Assembly (NCBI GenBank): GCA_036873135.1
Contig: JAPTYO010000011.1
Coordinates: 6,494,298 to 6,558,297, forward strand
Length of the DNA: 64,000 nucleotides
DNA from: Clarkia xantiana subsp. parviflora
Lineage: Eukaryota; Streptophyta; Magnoliopsida; Myrtales; Onagraceae
Direction of reading: 5' to 3'
Made by a program: the position numbers and the translations under genes. The notes beneath the pieces were generated by a model. It made no database searches, was not told the origin of the DNA, and was given only the letters and a program-made list of their open reading frames with translations. Of the stretch, positions 56,744 through 64,000 are shown in pieces; the stretch's first letter is position 1, and each line of letters begins with the position of its first letter.

Positions 56744-57188
56744 TGTGTGAGATTTTGAAGTGTCGTATTTTGGCGTACGAGTATACTTTTTCATGCAGAA
56801 ACGGAGATTTGAGCAAAACTTATAGTATACTATGGGGTTTGACGGTTTTATGCCAAATTCTTTCATCTAGATGGTCAAATTTGCAGCTTTATGTTTCTTT
56901 CGGTCTTTTTTATAATTTGTCGTTTTGTTTGAGACTTTATTATTAATTTCGAATTTTGTACTAGGGTTAGGGTTTTAGATTTCTGTATTTAAACTCTGTT
57001 AGCCGTCATTTCCACAGTTTATTGATATATGAAAAAAAAAAAAACTGAGGTTTTACTCTACCCTGCATCAAATTCTCGGAATTCCCCTAGAATTAACGAG
57101 TTCTTGCGCCCTCTATCCATCAAATTCTCGGTATTCCCCTAGAATCAACGATTTTTTTTAATCCATCTATCGCCGTCACGCTGCATCA
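56741..57188 (+). repeat. 3' LTR of the TRIM-like element
   Basis: 448 bp, TGATGTGTGAG to CACGCTGCATCA; similar to the 5' LTR with scattered substitutions. Followed by the TSD AATGG. Confidence 0.9.
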
Positions 57189-57455
57189 AATGGACCGGTC
57201 CTTATCGGTTCGGTCCTGGAATTGTCCTAATGGACTTTTGCTTAGTCCTACTCAAGGACATCGTTCCACTCCCTACCACCATAGATCTTGAACAAGTCAC
57301 CAAAAAACTTCGTGAAGTCATCTGCTACGGCTTTCTCATCGGTGACCATATTCCCATTGTTTGTTACAATCCTCGAGATTATATTGCGCTGCCTTCTATC
57401 CATCGTTGTCATGTGAAAATTTTGGAATTTCCTATCACCATGATTAAGCTACTTC
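57189..57455 (-). pseudogene. LINE fragment, part 1 (endonuclease-RT linker)
   Basis: On the minus strand the frame reads LNHGDRNSKIFH, then RIVTNNGNMVTDEKAVADDF. This is the conserved linker between endonuclease and RT in plant LINE ORF2 (GDRNTKFFH-type motif). It continues beyond the TRIM-like insertion at 55,680-55,898. The fragment has neither the endonuclease nor the 3' end. Confidence 0.75.
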
Positions 57456-58347
57456 ACCCTTGTGTAAGAGGTTTGTTTTGTGTTTGTTGCATGAAGTAGA
57501 TTTGAAGAAGAGATCAACGTTTGATTGGAGGAGGATAACTTGGAGGTGAGCAGCAGAAGAGCAGTTGCAGTAGCAGTAAAGAAGAAGAAGAAAAAGAAGA
57601 AGCTACTGAAGTTGTTTACTTCGAAGTCAAGTAGTTAAGTCAGTTAACTTAGGAGTCAAGTTAAGTTATTTTAAGTGTGGTTTAAGTCAGTTTAAGTGTG
57701 GTTATGTGCTGTAATGATTTCTGTGTGTTTAGGAGACAGTTTATTGTAATGGTGCAGTACTTAGTATAGAAGTTATGCAGTTTTTAAAATAGAATCATCA
57801 AGTTTGTTATAGTTAGAGTGTTCTTGAATGAAGTGTAAAATTCTCAGTTTTTGATTGATTAAGTTTGGTAAACAAGGCTTTGGCCTTACACCTTGACGTC
57901 AATACACCTCCACGAGTTTTCATTAACTATCCAATTTCAGCTTAAACCATGCTCTTTATCCTGTAATTCAGCATTGTCTGGCGCCCTTTGAATGGTTTTG
58001 AGTCGATCGTAAACCAATCTAATCTCCTTTTGAGTGTTCCCGAGCATGGCTCGACTCCAACAAATTAGGATTTTCTACCACGGGCCAGATTTACAACGAA
58101 TTAGGTTCCTTTTGTCTTAGAAGATGACCCCATTAACAGAGGTTTAACCCTTTTGCAAGAATATTACTCAACATAGATAGATTATGCTTTATATATGAGC
58201 TACACACACCTATTGGCAAAACTCAAACCAGCATCAGCATAAAAACAACATACATCACGTATACTGTCGTGTTTCCTGCCAACATTATCACTACCTTTAC
58301 ACATACGTAAGGAATCCGCGATATACCTGAAAAACCAAAAACTTCAC
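57456..58347. other. Unassigned region; possible retroelement relic and 3' UTR
   Basis: The left part is AAG-rich (GAAGAAGAAGAAAAAGAAG) and holds GTTTAAGTGTGGTT-type repeats. It looks like a worn LTR, but no ends are clear. The right end, adjoining the membrane-protein gene, is expected to hold that gene's 3' UTR on the minus strand. Confidence 0.4.
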
Positions 58348-60752
58348 TTAATCCCGATGTCGATGTAAATACCGACCAGCAGAATAAGCAGTGAGTGCCG
58401 ATCCTGTAAAGCTTGCAGATTGCTTAGCAAGTTCCAAACTTTTCTTTGTCACCAGCCACAATGTAAAGAAGAAGCCGACCCAACCTGCACCGTACCATTG
58501 TCGTAAATTTACCGCCAAATCTTAAATGTTTCGTTTATTAAGCAGCAGCGGCTCAGTAAAGATCTTGAGGTTGATTCATCAATTCAAAATCACAACTTAG
58601 GCAGGTAATGAAACCGAAGCAAAAGCCAGATTTAGATTTTGCTTTTTACTTATTCTTTTTTTAAGCTTTAATAAAGAACTTTAAAAATTCCCCAAACAGG
58701 TCGGTCATCCGACATATCAGAGTTTCATTCATGTAAAAACCGAATCTTGAATTGTAGAAGCCAAGATATCAATAGAAAGTGCTTGCCCAGTTTCCCTTGT
58801 TATGTTCAGAAAGTAACTAGAATAGTGGTAAAGGTGCTTCAAAACTGATCTATCAACAATGGCAATGATCCAATCTAGCCCTGTAGTTGTTAACAGAAAA
58901 ATATGCAATGGAACCTGAATCAGAAGATCTTGTAGAAATCCTATCTAGAGTTCATTAACTAAATCAGATTCAATCCAACTGACAGAAAACTAAAGCAACT
59001 AACGATGTAAAGAATGGGTATTCAACCCTCGGAGGATAAAGTTAGTGAACAGATAAAAGAACGAATATTGTGCCTCAAGACGAAAAGAGATATGTGTTAA
59101 ATCTGAAACTAACCTGCAACGACGAGAACAGCAATTATTCCGAAGAACGTGGCAGTGGAAATGAAGAATATGGCAACAACCAATGCCCAGATATAGATAG
59201 CTGTCACACAGGCAAAGAACATGGCCAAGAAACCCCCTGCTGCTGCCAGTGACATCAGGAGAGAGACGACAATTGCATTTGCCGTGGCTGCCAGAAAGAA
59301 AAGGCTAAACACCACCACTCCAGTCAAAGCAAGAAGAGACACTGTTCCAACCTACATTCAGAGTTAATAAATCGAACTCATTTAGAATTCCATAAAAGAA
59401 ATTGCTTGAGTGGCAAATTTAAACCTCCTCAGTACATGGAGGAAAGGAACATGCTGCTATATCCTCTTATGTCATATAACAATTACATGTCGAATTGCTT
59501 AGGTGATCTGCTAAATACATGAATCACCACCACCTAAAAGGAATTGTAGTGGCCAGTGGGTGGTGGGTGGTCTTCAACTTTCAACTATATAAGCTCCTGT
59601 GGTATATAGACTGCTTTACCGGATAGAGTTAGAAGGCGATGTAACCTTTGGATAAATGGCATATCTTCAGGTCAGGGAAAAGAATCCAAGGTAAACCAGA
59701 ACGTTAATTAGTCACATATATTAGCTATCAGGCTGTCAGCTCAAATACCACATACAATGAAATAGAGTTTGCACGAGGGGTGGAAGTAAGTTGAGTCCGG
59801 TTAAGACTCATACTCCCCACCTAGGTGTGTGGGTATCTCCTTGGTCTAGCCGATTGGAATGTTAAGATAGATTCATTAGTAGGGACATCATCCGACTAAG
59901 GTACTTATTCGTGGATATGAAACTTAAGCAAGCTGCCGATCGTCGTGTTAGAGGGAAAAAAGGGGAAGTGTATTACTTATAGATGAACTTATATTTGGCT
60001 TCATACATAGGAAAAGAAAAAATATGCTTCTACTAACACTACAAAAACTGACTCTGGATGAAGCATTATTATAGAACTAAATGATTGTATGAGGTCCAAA
60101 TGACTACCATTACCAAGCTCAGCATCAGATACTGATTCAATCTGCCACTCATTTGGGGCAGACGTTTTTCACAAAGATCATGACCAAAAGTTTAATCTGG
60201 TGAAATTTCGGGAAGAGCTAAGTGCATCAATAGATTATTCCTTAAGTTAGAGATGAATCAGATCAGCCATGTCAAAAGGCATACCCGAACATATAATGGT
60301 CAAGGCACCTAGAACAGTGATGGCAATTGAATTTCTTTATGTGCAACCAAAGACATCAACAAATAGAAGCAAGGATCAACGAAATCGCGACTTGTACAAA
60401 CGAACTAAGAGAGCATCAGAGGCGAGTAACTCACAGAGATGACGAGCAGGGCGCGAAGAGGGGAACCACTGCGAGCCCAGAGCAGGAGACGGTGCCCGGA
60501 GTTTCTAGAAGCATCCGGAAGCAGCGGGGCGTAGCTGGAGAAGGAGATCTTGATACGCTGAATCAGAGACTCGCCGCAAGCAGGACTGGTATGGTGAGGG
60601 AACAGGATAGTGGCAAGGAGACTGTAGAGAACGCCATGAAGAGTGTGATCTCGCTGGAAGGACTTCTCAGTTTCCTCCTCCACGTAGACGCCGGTGCTGT
60701 GGTTGCCGTTTTCGATGACAGAGGGAGTCTCCTTCTCATCGGAATCCGTCAT
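58348..60752 (-). CDS. LDAP-interacting protein (LDIP)-like membrane protein, three exons
   Basis: Exons in minus-strand order are 60,752-60,435, 59,351-59,114 and 58,484-58,348; junctions follow GT-AG and keep the frame, giving 230 residues. The N-terminal half is acidic and soluble (MTDSDEKETPS), with ESLIQRIKISFSS and LLPDASRNSG. Exon 2 is almost wholly hydrophobic, with three or four membrane segments (LTGVVVFSLFFLAATANAIV, then SLLMSLAAAGGFLAMFFACV). The C terminus is basic (SAGRYLHRHRD). From memory the pattern resembles the plant LDAP-interacting protein, which works with seipin and LDAPs in lipid-droplet formation at the ER. The ATG at 60,752 is chosen over an upstream in-frame ATG at 60,950 because conserved acidic sequence starts here; the upstream extension is basic and untypical. 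Confidence 0.8.
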
Positions 60753-61491
60753 TGCTAGTTCTGCTAGGAGAAATGCAGCCGGCAAGTGAGGTTGAAATTG
60801 AATGACTACGTGTTGAGAAATTGAATGGAGAGAGTTGAAGTAACCACTAACCACCACCAATATGAGAACTCGTACGCTCTTTTGAACTGTCAAATCAGTA
60901 TTATGGCGAAGGCGATGATATGGCGATTGCGGTGGCGACGGCAACGTCAACGGCGATTTGGGATATTTAATAAGTCATCATGTGCCGACACTGTAGTCCA
61001 CATCCACCGCTATAAGTGGTTTTAATGGATTGAGTAGGATGGTCCGATCTATTGAACTCTATTTTTCTTTTATTTCATTTTCTGTTAATTCTTTTTGTCT
61101 CAAACCCATTTTTTCATTGAATATAACTCCATTATTGGTGCTATTTTTGCCAAATAATACAATTATTGATTGATTTGCCAAAAAATACAATTATTGATCA
61201 TTCAAATAATTTTACTAAAAAAGGTGTGGACAAATTCCTTTCTTTGATGAAATTTTAATAATTATACATATTATTAGGTAACTGAAACAGAGTCCGATAT
61301 TAGAGTTCTATTAGTTCCTAACAATAATGTTTGTAATTTTGTCAACATTATTTTAGACATATTACGCTACCCCTCAGATTCGGAATCAGTTTGCAGTTAG
61401 TAATTACACTTAGGATACGTGTCAAAGTTTTAGCGATTAAGTACGATTTATAACAAAAAGAGTAGAGTAGGAAATCTCAACCCATAATCAA
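60753..61491. other. 5' flank of the LDIP-like gene, no other gene
   Basis: Includes the presumed 5' UTR and promoter of the minus-strand gene. No clear TATA box. AT-rich from 61,040 onward. Confidence 0.5.
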
Positions 61492-61794
61492 TAGTCTTAA
61501 GGGTTAAGAACACAATAGGGGTCTGAATATTTGCTCATGTTGCCAAAAGGAGTCTGAATTGAAAAATTGTATTATTAAATGCCTGAATTTTCATGTTTGT
61601 GTTTTTTCGGGTTTCCGTCCAACGTAACCACGTGAAATGACAGAATTACCATTTTGCAATTATTATACAATTTATCAGTTTAATTAATGAAATGTGAAAT
61701 GTTAAAATACCCATGCACACTAATTATGCCCTTAAGGCCACCACGGCTCCAACCACCGCCCCGGCGACCACCACCACCACCCCGACTTCGCAAA

Positions 61795-61985
61795 CCACCA
61801 CCCGGCTCCGGCGACCACCACCCCAACTCCGGCAACCACCACCCGGCTCCGGCGACCACCACCCGGCTCCGGCGACCACCACCCGGCTCCGGCGACCACC
61901 ACCCGGCTCCGGCGACCACCACCACCACCCCAACTCCGGCAACCACCACCCGGCTCCGGCGACCACCACCCCGACTCCGGCGACC
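61795..61985. repeat. GC-rich minisatellite, about 21-bp unit
   Basis: CCGGCTCCGGCGACCACCAC is repeated about six to eight times, with some units reading AACTCCGGCAACCACC. Its inverted counterpart GTGGTCGCCGGAGC lies at 62,205-62,300. Confidence 0.85.
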
Positions 61986-62526
61986 GCCAAAAAAGCTCCG
62001 ATCGGAGCTCCAAAGCTCCGGTCGAAGCCAAAAAGCTCTGGTCGGAGCCAAAAAGCTCCGATCGGAGCTTTGTGGCTCCGATCGGGGCCACAGAGCTCCA
62101 GATCGGAGCTCTCTGTGGCCCCGATCGGAGCTTTGTGGCTCTGACCGGGGCTCCAAAGCTCCGAACGGAGCTTTTTGGCTCCGATCAGAGCTTTTTTGGC
62201 GGTCGCCGGAGTCGGGGTGGTGGTCGCCGGAGCTGGGTGGTGGTCGCCGGAGCCGGGTGGTGGTTGCCGGAGTCAGGGTGGTGGTCGCCGGAGCCGTGGT
62301 GGCTTAAAGGGTATTTTCGTCTTTTTATGTCAAGCATGTGAGGGGCACACTTTGGTCGGAGGGCATTTTCGGGTTTTCAGCTTATTTTCGGTCACATGAC
62401 AAGCATGTGACCACTTTCCGTCACTTTTAACAAAAAAAAATAGACGGAGACCTCTCATATAAACATAACTCAAAATTCAGGCTCTTAATAATATTATTTT
62501 TCAATTCAGACCCCTTTTGGCAACAT

Positions 62527-63028
62527 TAGGCTTGGGCACTGGACCGGTTCAGGCCGAACCGGGTCCGGACCGGACCGGAACTGTTTTAAACGGTCCGGTC
62601 CAGTAATAACTAGGGTTTTTTTTTTGGCTTAGGTTGGTCTAAAAAAAACTGGACTGGTTTGAACCGGTCCAGAACCGGTTTTAGACTGTTTTTTAAAAAA
62701 ACAAGTCCTGGACCGGTTTTATATGTCGGACCGGTTTTATCAATAAAAATCGGTCCAAAACCAGTCAAAACCAGTCAAAACCGGTTTTTTTTTTTTAAAA
62801 AAAAATAGTCTCGGTCAAAACGTTTTTTTTTTTTTAACTAAAAAGCGGTTCAAAACCGGTCCGGACTGGTTTATTGGACTGGTTTGGTATACCCCTTGGA
62901 CTGGTTCCAATTTAGGGGTTACAAACCAGTCCAATTTGGACCGGTCCACTCCGGACCGGTTCCAAACGGTCCGGTTCCAGACCAGTTCCGAACCAGTCCG
63001 GCCGGACCGGTTTTTATGCCCAAGCCTA
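62527..63028. mobile_element. hAT-like MITE, 8-bp TSD GGCAACAT
   Basis: Terminal inverted repeats TAGGCTTGGGCA and TGCCCAAGCCTA (12 bp, perfect) are flanked by a perfect 8-bp TSD GGCAACAT (62,519-62,526 and 63,029-63,036). An 8-bp TSD and this terminus fit the hAT superfamily. The 502-bp interior is made of GGACCGGTT and ACCGGTCC motifs and has no ORF. The empty target is seen in fold-back element 4, where TTTTGCCAACATGGGC is uninterrupted at about 54,970-54,985. Confidence 0.92.
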
Positions 63029-63081
63029 GGCAACATGGGCAAACATTCAGACCCCTATTGTGTTCTTAACCCTAGTCTTAA

Positions 63082-63763
63082 ATATTAAGAAACCGTCGCA
63101 ATTGGCATTCCATTTCAGATGTCGGTGTAAACCAGCAAGTTGACGTGAAATTCGATTCGACAGACTAAACTAACGAATCTGGTTGAGTTCAAACTTTTAG
63201 ATCTCGAAAAATTTAGTTCACAGGTAAACTCGAGATAATCTAGTAGTAATTCTATTATAAATCACAACAAGCTAGCACTTCTTACGAGTACAAAAATGGA
63301 GCTCAACTCATAAGTCCATTATATATTTATAATAAGTTAGTACTTCTCATAACTATAAAAACGAGATCGACTTGACGTTTTATTTGTCGTATTTTTATAC
63401 ATAAACACGAACATAACACAACAATTATCGTGCCATCAGTATATTAACTAGAAGAGATATAAATTGCTTCTTGGCCAATATAAATAATAATAACTGAACC
63501 TTCGACGTTTTACATCATTGAAGCCAACGCAAGTTCACAAGAACATGATCAAGTTGCAGCAGTCACCAGTAAGATATCACTAGGATTTTGTATTGCAAAC
63601 GCAAACAATAAAGAAGACCAACTGAAGGACACAGTAAAAGGGTATAACAAGAAAAAGGAAAGCAATCGATTTTGTATCTTATTCGACCCAAACTACACTC
63701 AAATCATCCATCTTCAAAATCTGGTAGGTGCAAATCTCATCATTCATTCTTACGCAGACCAAC
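63082..63763. other. Region downstream of the right-edge gene
   Basis: No ORF of note. The part next to 63,764 is expected to be the 3' UTR of the minus-strand gene. Confidence 0.4.
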
Positions 63764-63855
63764 TTACATGAAGTCGTAATCATCAGCACCATCATAGGCA
63801 TTAACAACCAGATCGTCATCCGGCTTATCAAGATGCAGTTGCTTCTTCTTTGCAC
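63764..63855 (-). CDS. Last exon of an unrecognised minus-strand gene (partial)
   Basis: On the minus strand an acceptor (TTTTGCAG) precedes 92 bp that encode AKKKQLHLDKPDDDLVVNAY and then DGADDYDFM, followed by TAA at 63,766-63,764. The high charge pattern, clean acceptor and stop suggest a true terminal exon; further exons lie beyond the right edge. I do not recognise the family. The acidic C terminus could be a regulatory tail. Confidence 0.55.
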
Positions 63856-64000
63856 CTGCAAAATTGAAAAAAGGCCACCACATAAAGAAGCAGTACACTT
63901 AATCTCAAACCTTAAGTTGAAGGTGGATATGCAGAACCTCCTTAACATGGCGTTAAATAAGAGGAAAACGAGGATTACTCGAATATAAGCATAGTTTATA

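Larger units (their letters stand above)
55899..57188 (+). mobile_element. TRIM-like LTR element with captured sequence, TSD AATGG
   Basis: Two LTRs, 55,899-56,345 (447 bp) and 56,741-57,188 (448 bp), begin TGATGTGGGAG or TGATGTGTGAG and end CACGCTGCATCA. A Met-tRNA primer site follows the first, and a purine tract GGAGAGAA precedes the second. A perfect 5-bp TSD AATGG (55,894-55,898 and 57,189-57,193) flanks it. The internal part is only 395 bp and carries a non-retroviral ORF fragment, so the element is non-autonomous. The LTRs differ at a number of positions, so it is not recent. Confidence 0.9.
61501..63072. mobile_element. Fold-back (Mutator-like) element 5, 9-bp TSD TAGTCTTAA, with nested hAT
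   Basis: Left end GGGTTAAGAACACAATAGGG and right end CCCTATTGTGTTCTTAACCC are inverted and flanked by a perfect 9-bp TSD TAGTCTTAA (61,492-61,500 and 63,073-63,081). The interior has a GC-rich tandem repeat (CCGGCTCCGGCGACCACCAC units at 61,795-61,985) and palindromic GCTCCGATCGGAGC-type motifs. A hAT-like element (62,527-63,028) is inserted in its right arm. The long ORFs over this interval are products of the repeat and its inverted copy, not genes. Confidence 0.9.

Noticed and set aside
60327..60758. Plus-strand ORF of 143 codons
   Set aside because: It is antisense to exon 1 of the LDIP-like gene and carries no domain.
61687..62307. Long overlapping ORFs on both strands
   Set aside because: They arise from the GC-rich tandem repeat and its inverted copy in fold-back element 5; the same arms read as Pro/Thr- or Gly/Val-rich low-complexity products in every frame.

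Overview
The window looks like repeat-dense nuclear DNA of a flowering plant, most likely a eudicot. It is AT-rich, its genes have GT-AG introns, and it holds a KANADI-type GARP transcription factor and a plant lipid-droplet-type membrane protein. Plant LTR-retrotransposons with initiator-Met tRNA primer sites are abundant. No bacterial or organellar features were seen.

Positions 1-43,000 contain no convincing host gene and are built of nested mobile elements. At the left edge a Copia family appears as pol end, 3' noncoding region, LTR, primer site and decayed gag. Three inverted-repeat (fold-back) DNA elements follow. Next comes the 3' LTR of a minus-strand Ty3/gypsy-like element with a plus-strand (antisense) ORF beside it; that ORF is split by a solo LTR of the first Copia family (TSD TTTCG). 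A truncated minus-strand Copia element lies at 12,445-13,364. At 15,473-20,264 is an intact Copia element with 317-bp LTRs that look identical, a 1353-residue polyprotein and a 5-bp TSD. From 23,378 to 40,390 an old Copia element (TSD AGAGG) holds inside its gag gene a minus-strand 8.5-kb non-autonomous gypsy-like element (TSD ATTGG) that carries gag-like ORFs, no recognisable pol, and several internal tandem repeats.

From about 43 kb the region is gene-bearing. A six-exon KANADI1-like gene (44,756-48,228, plus strand) is the best-supported host gene. Downstream are minisatellite-like repeats and a minus-strand LTR (52,728-55,371) broken by a hAT-like element and a Mutator-like fold-back element. 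A LINE fragment is interrupted by a 1.29-kb TRIM-like LTR element that carries a non-retroviral ORF fragment. A three-exon membrane-protein gene (58,348-60,752, minus) resembles the LDAP-interacting protein of lipid droplets. Then comes a Mutator-like fold-back element with a hAT-like element nested in it, and the last exon of an unrecognised minus-strand gene near the right edge.

The host genes do not form a functional unit. The main biology is the layered history of insertions, readable because target-site duplications and ends are often exact. The most unusual items are the tandem-repeat-rich non-autonomous element, the TRIM-like element with captured coding sequence, the antisense ORF with its own TATA-like box, and a set of fold-back elements sharing GGGTTA ends and 9-bp TSDs. 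All homology calls are from reading the sequence and memory of families; no database search was run.
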